Source: Bedellia somnulentella
Taxonomy: Eukaryota; Arthropoda; Insecta; Lepidoptera; Bedelliidae
Assembly: GCA_963576735.1 (NCBI GenBank)
Contig: OY755198.1
Location: 2,108,001-2,172,000, forward strand
Length of the DNA: 64,000 nucleotides
Direction of reading: 5' to 3'
Position numbers and translations under genes: made by a program. Position 1 is the first letter of the stretch, and every line of letters starts with the position of its first letter. Below, one piece after another: positions 1 through 11,372 of this stretch. The notes beneath the pieces are model-generated. The model was not told the DNA's origin and did no database searches. It saw nothing but the letters and a program-made list of their open reading frames with translations.

Positions 1-371
1 TACTTTTCTATGAAGTATTCGCCTTGGGTATCAGTTAAATTTAAGCCCATTTAAATGCATTTAATATTACGATAAAGTTTGTGAACATATTTGGATGTTT
101 GAAGTTATAATCGCGCAAAATCCGTCAGCAAGATGTGAAAAATTTGGCTGATGTACAGAGCATAACCTGGATTTACACATAGCATATTTTGTATCCGTTC
201 CCTCGGGATAATTATTCAACTTTGAATTTTTCTAAAACTCATAATACATGTATGTCAGATATAAGATATTTAAGACATAGTCTTCTATTTATGTTATTTA
301 ATATTTTCTGATGTAAATATTGCCTGAAATAAACAATAAATATTATTATTATTTAATACATAATAACATTA

Positions 372-2694
372 CCTGTGCCTGTTGAACATCCCTCAGTTGT
401 TTTGCACAGGGATTGGTAGTTTAACATCATATGTCATAAACAAGCTTCTGAAGCACTTCAAGAGATGAGGTGGATCTGGCAAAGTGATGATTTCTTCACC
501 TTCAAAATTAAATTAAGGGTTTTCTATAGTGGATCCTAAATTTTCCAATGCTTTAACATTAACCCCATCCAGGTCGCAAACAGTGGCAACAACATGTACA
601 CCAGATGTAAAGCACTCATGAAGAACCTAGAACAGTTAAAACAAGTTAATGAAAAACATGTTTACAAGTACCTCGTTAATGATAATATATCATACCTCTT
701 TAATGATAAAAATAGCATACTCTTTAATGAGCACCGTCAATCTGTCTGAAGTGACATATTCTCCAGATAAATAGTAAGCAACTGGCTGCTTCCATCTTTT
801 TCTGATCCCTACCAACATGAATACGAGGGCATGGGAGGCACACACTTTTGATTTGCCTTGGCAGCCATGGTCTTGGTAGCCATCAATTTCATCTGTTTTT
901 TTATTCCAGTTCAAATTTTTTCTTATGGACATTTCATCAAATGTCAAAAAGCAGACATTATCAGTTTTTTCATTTTTCATTGAAAACTTCAGCAAACTCT
1001 CGAAAATCGATGCATTTATGCCTGATCTAAGAACAAAGTTTCCTAGGAGCTTCCTTAATGTAGATGGGCTTGGTAGGCAAAATAACCTAGCCAAAAGTCT
1101 GTATGTCCTCGGAGATTTTTTGAACAATTCCAATGCCTAAAACTTTTGTTCTTCATTCCACCTTCTCCCTCTGTGTTTTCTCTTGCCATTTTGTATGTCT
1201 CCTTGTAATAATAAAGCCATTGATGGACTTATCTTATTCTTTATTAAATTTGTGACATCATCACTATTTTTGAGCATTTCAAGAATGTCTATAGATTTAT
1301 TTTGTTTTAAAGACATCTTAAGTTTATTTATCTTTCTTAATAGATATTTACATTTATTGTAAATTTTACTTTTCGAGATAGCCTGTTTGGTCCCAATCGA
1401 TGCTTTTTTCTGAAAAAATAAAACAAATAAGAACAATGTGTGACTGAGATAAACAGCTAAATTCACTATGGGTACAGTTTCACACAGGAGGTTTAAGTTT
1501 TAGCCCTAAGATTGGTGCCAGTATTTGTGAATATGTGCCTGTTGCTGAATCTAGTCTAGTAGTTTAATGAAGATATATTAAATTGTACCGCTGCATGAAT
1601 AATACCAAATATCAAACGAAAATCCTTAAGAACATACTTTCATAAGATAGACTACTTGCGAAATACCAGGTCGATAGTTGAACTCACCTTAAACAATGGT
1701 TTATGTACATTTGGTGTTGAGATAGTAACTCCTTCTTTCAATTCTTCAGTGCCCATTTCCTTTTTCTGAAAAAAAAAATAAACTGCTCAAACCACTTAAA
1801 ATAATTTAAATTTCCCCCCAATAACTGTGACTTCCACCGAACAGGTCCAGGTTCAATTACCAAGTCAGCAGGGCACCAGTATTGTGTTGTGAAATTAGTT
1901 TTGACATAATCAGAATTTACTTACAAGATGAAACTGAGAAAAAACACTATTCTATTCTATAGTGTTTTTTTCTCAGTTTCATCAATTTGGTAAATTTAAT
2001 GGAAAATGGAAAAATTGATTTCATTATAGTTTAAAACAAAAAAAAAATTTTTGTTTTTACTTACAATTTTTGTCATTGATCTTGCAGATGTTTCAAAATC
2101 CCTAGACAGGATCTGGCCATGAAGCTAAGAAGCAAATAAATAAAATTTTAAGAAAATAATTTCTATGCAGCTTTTTCTTTCACCTCTAATACATATTAGA
2201 TAGTTTTCAAGCAATATGATTACCATGTACTATATAAAGCACCACTTACCCCTAAAACGTTTCAGTTTTCAGCAATGTTGGGTGGATTTGTAGCTGTATG
2301 CTGATGCTGCTGATTTTCGTCATTTTTATGTAATGTAGGAACTGCATGTCTGTGCAAGCGTATTTTATCTACAGAAGTATACATTTCTTCTTCAAAATGC
2401 TTGCTGCATATTACTTTGCATGATTTGCTTAACGAGCCAAGGGCTTCCAAATTAAACCAATCATTTTCTGGTTGACAGAATATTGCCCAGGACATCAATC
2501 TGATAAAATAAAACAATAAGTAGGTATATTTGTGATTGAGTACCAGAGGGAACAAATCATTTGTTGCATTATACATTTGATTATACAGCAGTAAACTTAC
2601 TGGTGAACATTTGTGTGTTTCTTATTAAGAGCTGGAATCTTGTGCATCCTCAAGTCAGGGTTGGACACTTGAGAAGCACCGCACTTGAAACATC
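372..2694 (-). pseudogene. P-element/THAP9-like transposase, decayed, multi-exon
   Basis: The minus strand carries pieces of a P-element type DNA transposase in order. Two exons (about 2594-2694 and 2262-2506) make a THAP zinc finger: a CxxC start, NPDLRMHKIP, then W, CSKHF and the AVPTL box; they join cleanly through a GT-AG intron. Short exons follow near 2070-2125 and 1688-1766. A Lys-rich, coiled-coil-like exon starts near 1410 and runs into the RNase H-like region with FDEMSIRKNL and YQDHG (690-1133). A further exon (372-626) holds the DPPHLLKC motif. An in-frame TAG (1137-1139) separates QKF from ALELF, and more stops follow in the 372-626 exon and at the end of the THAP exon. The coding region is therefore dead. 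In a live family member the protein binds terminal repeats and cuts DNA. Terminal inverted repeats were not found, so element borders are unknown. Confidence 0.8.
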
Positions 2695-2785
2695 TAGAAA
2701 CATGTAGTTTACATTAACATTTTAGTCATACCTTCAATTGTATTGAATCTTAAATCAGAATTAAAAAAATCAATTTATTTAATTA

Positions 2786-3154
2786 CATAACATAACATAA
2801 ACATTCACGCCGAATATCCCCGAAGGGGTTGGCAGAGGTACTAACACTTCTGAACATCACGTGACTTTGTCACCTGGTGTTCAGAGTACCCACTTTTTGC
2901 ATGGACAGTGTACTCACGTGATAGGGGGCAGGCCTATCACCGTTTTGTACGAATACACTGTCACATGACTAAGTACAAATCAGCCATGTGGGTTTCCTCA
3001 CGATGTTTTCCCTCACCGTTAACAACCATGATAAATTAACCACACATATGTCTTTAGAAAAGACAATTTGGTGTAGGCCCGACCCAGGATTTGAACACTA
3101 GTCGTTTGCACGATAACCGAGTGTTCTACCCACTGGGCTATCACGGTTGTGTGG
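2786..3154 (-). repeat. SINE-A copy, full length
   Basis: This is a tRNA-derived SINE in minus orientation. The head (right end) has pol III A-box (TAGCCCAGTGGGTAGA) and B-box-like (GTTCAAATCCTGG) sequences, and the tail (left end) is ATGTT-rich. It is flanked by the perfect 12-bp duplication TTTATTTAATTA (2774-2785 and 3155-3166), which is the mark of target-primed insertion. The same family recurs at least nine more times in this window. Confidence 0.85.
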
Positions 3155-3299
3155 TTTATTTAATTAGGTATATATAATACCTGTCTACTGTATACTGTGA
3201 ATATTTTCAAGTTTTTAAAATTATTTGATGATCAGACAGACTGAGTAGGTAGGTATAGTCTTACCTCCGATAAACATGAGTCATTGTGATAATCGGATT

Positions 3300-3520
3300 C
3301 ACAAAATACAGCGCTGTAGAGTCCCTGTTTCAAAAACACACCACTAACCTAAAACTAATTTGGAGTCTCTTTCTCTAGAAGTGTCTTAAATATATTGGCA
3401 CAAAACACAGCACTCTACTAAAACTTATTTGGAGTCTTTCTCTAAAAGTGTCTCAATATATTGGCACAAATCACAGCAAATAATCCAGAGTCTCTATCTC
3501 AAATATGGCACAAACAACAC
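3300..3520. repeat. Short degenerate tandem repeat
   Basis: Two adjacent units of about 65-70 bp (near 3350-3420 and 3421-3485) share the words TTTGGAGTCT, AGTGTCT and ATATTGGCACAAA. Partial related units lie on both sides. No coding potential was seen. Confidence 0.5.
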
Positions 3521-4649
3521 AATAAGCATAAAACGGAGGACGATTGGTCAAATCGACGTTTTTCTGCGGCTCGAATTTGTTTAATTGTTGGAATTGGAAT
3601 TGTAGGAAAATTATGAACACGAAAATCCGATAACTTTCCGTAAAACTTCCAGCAACAAACAAAACAAACTTTTTTTTTTAATACATTTATCCGCCGGAAA
3701 CAAACAAAATGTCTAAAAGTGTATCCACAACTCGATTAAAAATCTACCAAATCTATAATTAACTTCAGAAAAGAATAAAATAACCGTAGTTATCAATTAT
3801 TCATGTTCCTAATTAAAGATAACATTTCGGTAAAACTTTAAAAGATAATAATAATAATAAAAATAATAAAATAATAAAAATAAAAATTTATTCAGTTTTC
3901 AAAAGTACATAATATTCGTCTTAACCTAGTAAGTTATTTAGAGTACAAAATATAACATTTTCCTGTTCCTGAGCTAGGTAATTTACCTGTATTTCAGGCA
4001 ACAATAAACAAAAAAGGCTTAAACTATCAGTTTTCATATAATGGTATTGCAAGGTAGTGTATAAATTATTATCAGAATTAATTGTATCTAACTAAATCTT
4101 TTAAATTTACATAAATTCTTTTAATTTTTCATAAGATTCATGAACCAAACCATTTTGTACCAAGTTTCTATGTTCAAAATGAGAATATCTTAGTGAGTAC
4201 AAATACAGTCCTAAGCCTGAAAAAGTGTTAAGTGAAGGTTATTTTGAATCAAATATATTATTATTGTCCTGAGATATTTTCGTGACTTGATAATAACGTT
4301 ACATATGTCACTGAAATCACTATACATATACAGCCAAGCGTGACTGTCATATCATTAGTATTTGGTAACCGAGGTGACAAAGTCACTGTGATATTTCGTT
4401 GTTATTTTTAATTAAAATAGTATTTCAATAATATCGACAAAAAACAACATATGTCGAGACTTCATGTTTATTGTTTATTAGATATTACAGATTTTGGGTT
4501 TATATACTGTAATAAATCAGAAATCATACCGCGATGTAGAAAGTTCAGACAGCGCCATCTATTGGTAAACATGCAAACAACGCCGTGCTTTTTTATAAGG
4601 TTTCAGCTGAAAGGTTGAAGGTTACGCTGCTAAAATCTACAAAGTGAGG
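3521..4649. other. Non-coding stretch without recognised gene
   Basis: This stretch is AT-rich with an (ATA)n/(AAT)n simple repeat near 3846-3885. The words CAGCGCCATCTATTGG (near 4550) occur in many insect repeats. No open reading frame, tRNA or clean inverted repeat was recognised. Confidence 0.5.
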
Positions 4650-4741
4650 ATGTCGAGAAGTTTCCGGCCCCTGGCTAAAGCGTTAGATATCATTCCACTT
4701 CTTAAACAGTATCTTAAAAATACATTGTTACCACGTTTTAA

Positions 4742-7700
4742 CCCTATACTTGGCAGAGATTACTATGGTAAAAAAAAATAGATTTTGCCTTTTTTTTATA
4801 ATAAGTGGACTATTTGGAAGTAAGGAAAAATTAAATAAAAAATCTCTGAATTTCAGTTTTCAGGATATTATATGTGTATTTAAGTTCACAGTGCCAGGGT
4901 AACAATAACATAACTATTATAAGAGCAAGTGTCTTTAAATGCACACTGCCATATCTCCTATGCATAAAATCAAAACATTTATTAACAAAAAGCTATCACA
5001 TAGTTTCATAAAAAAGGTTTTAAACTTATCACTAAACATACAAAATGGTCTTGAGATCTTTTAGGAACTTATAAGTATAAGTAAGTATGGTAACACCATA
5101 TAAATTCTTTGAAACTACGTACCTACTATTTAAGCTATCTTTTATTTGAGATCCGTTTTCTCACATAATTCAGTCGTAGAGTTAAAAAATAATCAGTCTT
5201 AAATAATTTACTTGGTATGGAAATCTACAAAACAATTTCGGCCTTCAACTAAACATAGCCTTGCATTACATTTTTGGCAAAAATGTTTTGTTTGGTTTTT
5301 TGTACAGTTCCGACACCTGCCTTTGGTTGTAAAAGTAGGAACATGTGCCACGAGATCATAGCGAGTAGCATCATCAGGCCTTTCTGCAACCGGCTTCTTT
5401 ACTTTTTTTACAGTTTTAGGTAAAGAACCCGGTTGTAGATCATGTGAACTCCTCTCAAAACAACACAGTTGTCTAAACAGCGCAACGCGAAACTTTTTGA
5501 GAGGCATCAGTTTTTGTTTACCACTATTTTCACAGCGGTACAGCAACCAGGCATTGTTTACAGCAATGTCCAGAAGCTGCGAGAATAGTGGTAAATACCA
5601 ACGATGACCTTTCAAATCGGTCCGGTACAAAGCCACCAGCATATCGGCCAAATCAACCCCACCCATGTTTGCATTGTAGTGCTTTATTATATTCGGGCAT
5701 GAGACTAGCCCCTTCTTCTTTTCTTCTTTCTTATAGCGCATTATATTCTGCACTGGGTGGGCATCGACATAAGTACTTGCAGCTAAGACAAACTTATTGT
5801 CAAACCACTTTACTACAGCGATATTGTGTTCGTTGGACGCAACTTGTGCAAAGGCTCCCCGTCCTTTCTTCTTCAATTCTTTGTCAGATGGCAGTTTCTT
5901 TTCTGCCCCTCGGAGACGATTTGCCCTGACAGTTCCCAGCGAAAATATCCCATACTCATTCCGTAGATGATGCAGCAACTCAACGGACGTAAAAAAATTG
6001 TCAAAGTACAGCACCGAGCATGGTTTTTGCTTTATGGATTTAGCTAAGGCAATTACTACTTTAGCGCCAAGACCCATACTTTTTTCTTTTGTAGTAAAAG
6101 TATGGTGTCGGAAAGTGTCGTCCCCTCCATAAATGATGAAATCATAGACAAGACCAGATGGTGAAGCCCGAACAAATATCTTGAAACCCCATTTTTTGGG
6201 CTTGTTGCGGACATACTGTTTTCGACTGCCGGCTCTGGTGCCTTTGTAAGGCACCATCATCTCATCTATGCTGAAACGTTTCCCTTCAGGAATATTGGCT
6301 GCGCAGTTCCGACGGAGTTTTTCCACTAATATATATACTATAACCGTATTTTGAAATATCTATCGCCATCATCTTTCATGTTGTCATTGAAATGTATGTA
6401 GCGACGAATAGCCTGAAATCTTTTTAGCGTCATCACGTCAGCAATTTTTCTATACTTGAAATCATTAGACCAGTAATCAGTATATGCCGGCATATCTACT
6501 ACACCCATGAGAATATTGATCGCCAGGAAATCTCTTATTTCGTCTTTGGTGACATTTATAGAAGAGCCCTTTTTCTGCACTGAATAGAGGTTAGTATGGT
6601 GCACAATCAAATCCACGATGTCATCCGAAATGAATAATTTGAAGTAATCAAGCGACATCAGTATATTCAAACAATGTGTCTTCTATTTCTGCTGTTCCAA
6701 TCAACTTCACTTTTGTCCATTTTGGAAACAATTTGGTTGGTTTCAAGATAGTTTTCTTTACGATCAGCCGGGATTTCTTAGAACGACCAACACGAAGGTG
6801 GAGGGCTGCAGTTTGAATCCACGGACGGTGACGGTGGGATGTACACGGATGGTGACGGTGGTATTATGTCAGGATCACATTGAAGAATTGAGGGTGAGTT
6901 TGGAGTAGAATCCATCACATTTTTCGGACGTAAGATAGGTTGTGCTTGTCGCAACAACGGCTCTTCGTGGATGGCAGCAATGGTGTAAACTTCTCGATAC
7001 TCACCGTCATCACTATCGGAGATGTTTATGTTTCCTACGGAAGACGCCAATGATCGCAACGGGGAACTCTCGTCTGAGGCATAGGGACGCGTCATACACC
7101 TTTTGACTTCATCTTCCGAAGATTCGCTGGAGCTTTCATCTGATTTAGCTCCGGACTTGGGCACCAAAGCAAGTATTTTTTGAGATCTTGTAGTCTGAAA
7201 AGAAAGCAGTGCAAGCTAAGCGATGTGGGTTGGGTGAATTGTTATTTGCGTTGTGGTGTTAGGCTTTAGGTATGTCACTTTTAGGGTTTACTATAGTTAG
7301 TTTACTATAACAAATAAGCGGTCGTGTTGCTGGCAATGTGCATTATTGGATACATTATTAGGTAAATGTTGTACCCCATAAGTAAGGCAGTGTGCATTCA
7401 AAGATACATAACTTAAAAACGGGGCATCACTGTAGATAAGGCAGTGTGCATTTAAATACACGTAGCAAATAATGTATCAATCGCATAGCATCAAGCGGTG
7501 TGTATTTAAATGCACACTATAAAAAACTTCTAAATTCTGACAAATTGAAAGCATATTTCACAAAAATATTTCTACACAACAATAGGCTATGGTTTGTTGA
7601 ATGTAAAAATAGGCCATTTTAAATCGAATAAGTAAGATAAATCTGGATAAAAATCGATATTTACCTTGAAGTGCGTGGGAGCAGCCGGACGGTTCGCCAT

Positions 7701-7873
7701 TTTGATCACCACTGACAAAGCGTGAGCGAGACGGACATAATATTTTTTTCTGACACAGAGGAGCGTTCGGAAACTACAATTTCGTGCGAAAATAAACGAC
7801 TGCATAATAATGTTAGCCCAATTTTTTCTTCAGAATGTTTTGTGCATTTAAGTTCACAATGTCAAGTATAGGG
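4742..7873 (-). mobile_element. piggyBac-type DNA transposon, 3.1 kb
   Basis: The borders are directly visible. TTAA (4738-4741) is followed by CCCTATACTTGGCA, and the other end reads TGTCAAGTATAGGG before a second TTAA (7874-7877). This gives inverted termini of about 14 bp with one mismatch and the TTAA target duplication typical of piggyBac. Subterminal copies of a TTTAAATGCACAC-like word lie near 4875, 4935, 7390, 7443, 7500 and 7843. The transposase is encoded on the minus strand but is frameshifted. Confidence 0.9.
5208..7700 (-). pseudogene. piggyBac transposase, frameshifted
   Basis: A DDE_Tnp_1_7 (piggyBac) transposase reads on the minus strand. Exon 1 (7665-7700) encodes MANRPAAPTHFK and is followed by GTAAAT; exon 2 starts at 7194 after TTTTCAG, in phase. 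The N-terminal part is acidic and Ser-rich (7194-6778). The DDE domain occupies 6670-5208. The catalytic aspartates are all present, in SIDEMMVPYKG, LYFDNFFTS and MGGVDLADM. A Cys-rich C-terminal finger (CRNC..CQKC..CLVEGRNC) closes the protein. Frame is lost at least three times: near 6780, near 6660, and near 6325-6340, where extra TA-rich bases interrupt KIR..LVEKLRRN. The intact family protein excises and inserts at TTAA. This copy cannot make it in one frame. Confidence 0.88.
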
Positions 7874-7927
7874 TTAAAAAATACCCAGCGCCATCTCTTG
7901 CATACCTCGAAAACTAAATATTATCTT

Positions 7928-8995
7928 AGTATTTTCTAAGATTTTCACGATTGCACATTATAATTGAAACAACTATTGATTTTCGGATATTTTAATCGCG
8001 TGTTATTACATTATTTTTAAAGCCCGACGTTTCGAAAACTTTTCAGTTATCATGGTCACGGGAAGACTGAGGTGTTATTTGTCATTATACAGTACTATAA
8101 AATTATTAATACTAACTACCTTCACAAAATTTTAAGTTACATTTGCGTTTAATATTTGCTATGTACAAAAAGAGCTAATGTTATCTGGAGTCTTGCTAGT
8201 GTTCTTCCCTCGCTTAGTTGTGCTAATGATCGGGTTCCAAGCAGGTGGTAATTGCCAACCATCATCTCTATTGAAGTTTGGATGTTTCTTTATTTCAATA
8301 GACTCGCGAATCATTCTAGGTATCAATCGATTCTCTTTTGCTAGAATTGTAGGTTTGTCAAAACGCATGTGGTGGTTTGGCTTATCGAAGGTGTGTTCAC
8401 ACAAAGCAGATCTTCCAGGACGCCTATTCTTCATATCAGCAATATGTTCTCTAACGCGAGTTGCTACACTACGCTTTGTTTGGCCGATGTATGAAAGACC
8501 ACACTCACAGTCTAGTTTATAAACGCCTGCATCTTGTAAAGGGATCTGACATTTGATAGGTCTTAGAAACTGACTTATCTTTTGGTGCGGCTTGAAATAG
8601 GTCTTAATGGAAGCACGCTGTAACACAGTACTAATTTTGTCTGTTACACCCTTTACAAAAGGTAGAGTAGCAGGGAGTCTTTCGACAGAGATGATGGTTG
8701 GCAATTACCACCTGCTTGGAACCCGATCATTAGCACAACTAAGCGAGGGAAGAACACTAGCAAGACTCCAGATAACATTAGCTCTTTTTGTACATAGCAA
8801 ATATTAAACGCAAATGTAACTTAAAATTTTGTGAAGGTAGTTAGTATTAATAATTTTATAGTACTGTATAATGACAAATAACACCTCAGTCTTCCCGTGA
8901 CCATGATAACTGAAAAGTTTTCGAAACGTCGGGCTTTAAAAATAATGTAATAACACGCGATTAAAATATCCGAAAATCAATAGTTGTTTCAATTA
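7928..8995 (-). mobile_element. Penelope-like element, foldback copy
   Basis: A 1068-bp insertion is flanked by the perfect 13-bp duplication TAAATATTATCTT (7915-7927 and 8996-9008). Its two ends are near-perfect inverted copies of each other (7959-8269 against 8687-8997, about 311 bp). The middle holds a minus-strand GIY-YIG reading frame. Inverted or tandem terminal copies and a C-terminal GIY-YIG endonuclease are characteristic of Penelope-like retroelements. It sits inside an RTE-like LINE tail that resumes at 9009. Confidence 0.8.
8159..8704 (-). CDS. Penelope-like retroelement C-terminal GIY-YIG endonuclease (fragment)
   Basis: An open frame of 181 codons. Residues about 60-85 carry the GIY-YIG signature as GVYKLDCECGLSYIGQTKRS, followed by TRVREH and, further on, RESIEIKKHPNFNRDDG and LPPAW, all typical of the Penelope endonuclease. 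The first half (KGVTDKISTVLQR, KPHQKISQFLRPIK) is the linker after the reverse transcriptase. The reverse transcriptase itself is missing, so this is a 5'-truncated element and not a working gene. The frame starts at the edge of the right inverted arm, and its last third lies inside the left arm. In the family this nuclease nicks the target for reverse transcription. Confidence 0.85.
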   Translation of the reverse strand: MPTIISVERLPATLPFVKGVTDKISTVLQRASIKTYFKPHQKISQFLRPIKCQIPLQDAGVYKLDCECGLSYIGQTKRSVATRVREHIADMKNRRPGRSALCEHTFDKPNHHMRFDKPTILAKENRLIPRMIRESIEIKKHPNFNRDDGWQLPPAWNPIISTTKRGKNTSKTPDNISSFCT

Positions 8996-9008
8996 TAAAT
9001 ATTATCTT

Positions 9009-9222
9009 GTTTTAAACAGCACACAGCGCAAGTAAACAATATTTTTGTTATCCTTCGGGAATATCATTTTTCCGGGATAAAAGTACTCTATTATTTAATT
9101 TGGACTTCTACCTATATATCTGCAAAATTTCAAAGCAATCGGTTCAGTAGTTGCGGCGTGAAAGCGTCACAAATAAACAAACAAACAAACTCACTTTCCC
9201 ATTTATAATATTAGTATGGATA
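9009..9222 (+). repeat. RTE-like LINE 3' end
   Basis: The stretch ends in CATTTATAATATTAGTATGG with an (ACAA)n run before it, and carries TTTCAAAGCAATCGGTTCAG. A second copy is at 49437-49700. Such tails are common in lepidopteran genomes and are usually assigned to RTE-type LINEs or their passengers; the class is inferred. The Penelope element was inserted into this copy. Confidence 0.55.
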
Positions 9223-10419
9223 TTAGTATGGATACAATAGAAACACTGACTGACTCCGGATCAACTACCATAGTTTTGTATGTGTGTGCGTGGGTACATT
9301 TCTACACGCTGAGTGCGGTGCGGGTGCGTTGCGTTGTTATGCAAGAGAAACCAATGAAATAGGACTATCGATGTGGCCGTGAGCGGATTCTGGGTACTCT
9401 TTATTCTATGAACCGACTAATATATTTTTTATTACTGTCTATGTTTTACTGTCGCAATAATTATTCAACCGCTGTTGCGTCGTGGATTAGGTGGCTGGTT
9501 CGTCGAAGAAGATGTTAAAACTCCAGTGGACTGTATAAACTTATATTCAGTAGAAGTACAAATAACAAAACAATATAACGAAGTCGCGTCTACAGGATAA
9601 TATGAATGCGCGAGCGCGAGCAGTAGTGCCGGTAGTTCGTTCGTCACTGTTCGGTGTCGATGACCCCGCGCGTCGCCTCCGTCGCCCGTCTCGCCGATGC
9701 CATAGTTGAGCGCGTGACTCAACAACCGCCATTAAATTAAATAACTGCTCAATATGTTTTTCAACGAATCATAATAACATCTCGAATTTTTAAATAACAG
9801 CTCAAAAAATTACTTCCCTTATTAAATTCAATCCCCAGAATAATCTTTACTTTATCATTATATAAATCTTTGGCCAAATGCCTATGACGTGATGAACAGT
9901 GTTTATTGAACACTGATTATATCAACGCGAGATAGCACATTTCATAGCAAGCGCTAAAAAGCGACAAACATATTTTCTCTGCACCGACGTGAAATATGAC
10001 CTTAAGACGACCGCTTGACACGCACAATACTTCTTCTATTTTATGACACCTTACCTTTGATGAAAACAATATAGCGGAAGATATGGGACTCGCCTCTAGC
10101 GCGTGGATCCTTTAAAACAGGCTAACGTCGCCTAAAGGCGCTCAGTCGCAATCGACAAGTGACAGGAACAGGTGTGTGACTGGAAGAAACAGTTTTGTTA
10201 TCTTAAGCGAGATAGCGGTTACCAAAAATGCCTTCGTGTGCTTTTTTATACGTTGTGCAAACTATTCCAAAAGAAAAAACAAATCTCATGGAATCACTTT
10301 TCACTCGTAACTACATAAAAACTTAAAAAGAATATGATATTTTTAAATTCACTTATTGCTTTGTTCGCCATTTTGCATTCTGGTATCGTCTTTGATACAA
10401 TTTGACCCTGAGTATCCCA
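9223..10419. other. No recognised gene; CpG-rich patch
   Basis: There is a GC- and CpG-rich patch at about 9590-9720 and another GC-rich word near 10110-10140. Overlapping short frames exist on the minus strand but show no recognisable motif. The patch could be an unmethylated promoter or an old repeat; the sequence alone does not decide. Confidence 0.4.
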
Positions 10420-10541
10420 AAGACGCACGACAGCAGCATGCGCTTGTCTCGCTCGCGCTACTTTCGAATCAAATATGTTTGTCTCTGTCGTTCGGTAGCG
10501 TACAAGACGCACGACAGCAGCATGCGCTTGTCTCGCTCGCG
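10420..10541 (+). repeat. 38-bp direct repeat pair
   Basis: A GC-rich 38-mer beginning AAGACGCACGACAGCAGC and ending CTCGCTCGCG occurs at 10420-10457 and again at 10504-10541, 84 bp apart, with no mismatch seen. It contains the palindromic word GCATGC. A looser relative lies near 15262-15300. Confidence 0.7.
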
Positions 10542-10851
10542 TGCTGTGTAGTTGAGAATATGCCTCTTTTCAGTTGAAGGTTATAAGTACGTGCCATATC
10601 TATTTTATAATTAATCAATGCACCTTACACCTTATTTATTATAAATTATAATTAAAACGTTGAAAATTTATAATACTTACGATACGAATGATAGGTAATC
10701 CCGTCACTTTAAATAGTTTTCGACTATAGTTTGTGCAAAATCTCATCACACACGACGGCATTCTCGATTATTTTGATAAACAAACATGCCAAATCAAGTG
10801 AACGATCGCGACGGCAGCTAGTGTGCGACTAAAGTTGTTTTTTTTTTGTTT

Positions 10852-10939
10852 ACCGGTGGGGAAATCCTCATAGGATCCGCTCTCTCTCTCTCGAGCGACG
10901 GGGGTATGTCGGACTCTTACCGACTAAAACCCCACCGGT
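10852..10939. repeat. Small inverted repeat, ACCGGTGGGG/CCCCACCGGT
   Basis: ACCGGTGGGG (10852-10861) and its exact complement (10930-10939) enclose a CT-rich spacer. The surrounding GC-rich segment to about 11000 looks like an interspersed repeat, class not recognised. Confidence 0.4.
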
Positions 10940-11077
10940 TCGGTGCTGCTGGCCCTGCGGCCTGTGCGGCGTCACCATAACTTTGTTTGCCGGGCGGCTG
11001 AAGGCAAAAGGTGAAAAGGAGTGTACCTAAGCTAAGTCGAATAGGGTGAGTATAAAAATAAAATAGACTCTAGTTGA

Positions 11078-11372
11078 TTTTCTAAGATTTTCACGATTGC
11101 ACATTATAATTGAAACAACTATTGATTTTCGGATATTTTAATCGCGTGTTATTACATTATTTTTAAAGCCCGACGTTCAAAATTTTAAGTTAACTTAAAA
11201 TTTTGTGAAGGTAGATAGTATTAATAATTTTATAGTACTGTATAATGACAAATAACACCTCAGTCTTCCCGTGACCATGACAACTGAAAAGTTTTCGAAA
11301 CGTCGGGCTTTAAAAATAATGTAATAACACGCGATTAAAATATCCGAAAATCAATAGTTGTTTCAATTATAA
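11078..11372. mobile_element. Penelope-like foldback without coding part
   Basis: The same terminal sequence as the 7.9-9.0 kb element occurs here as an almost pure inverted repeat. One arm runs from 11083 to about 11190, and the longer return arm to 11372. It is flanked by the perfect 12-bp duplication GACTCTAGTTGA (11066-11077 and 11373-11384). It lies about 530 bp upstream of the PAGR1 start codon. Confidence 0.75.

Noticed and set aside
9465..9732. Overlapping Arg-rich minus-strand frames in a CpG-rich patch
   Set aside because: No domain, no convincing start context, and two frames are open at once, which GC-rich non-coding DNA readily produces.
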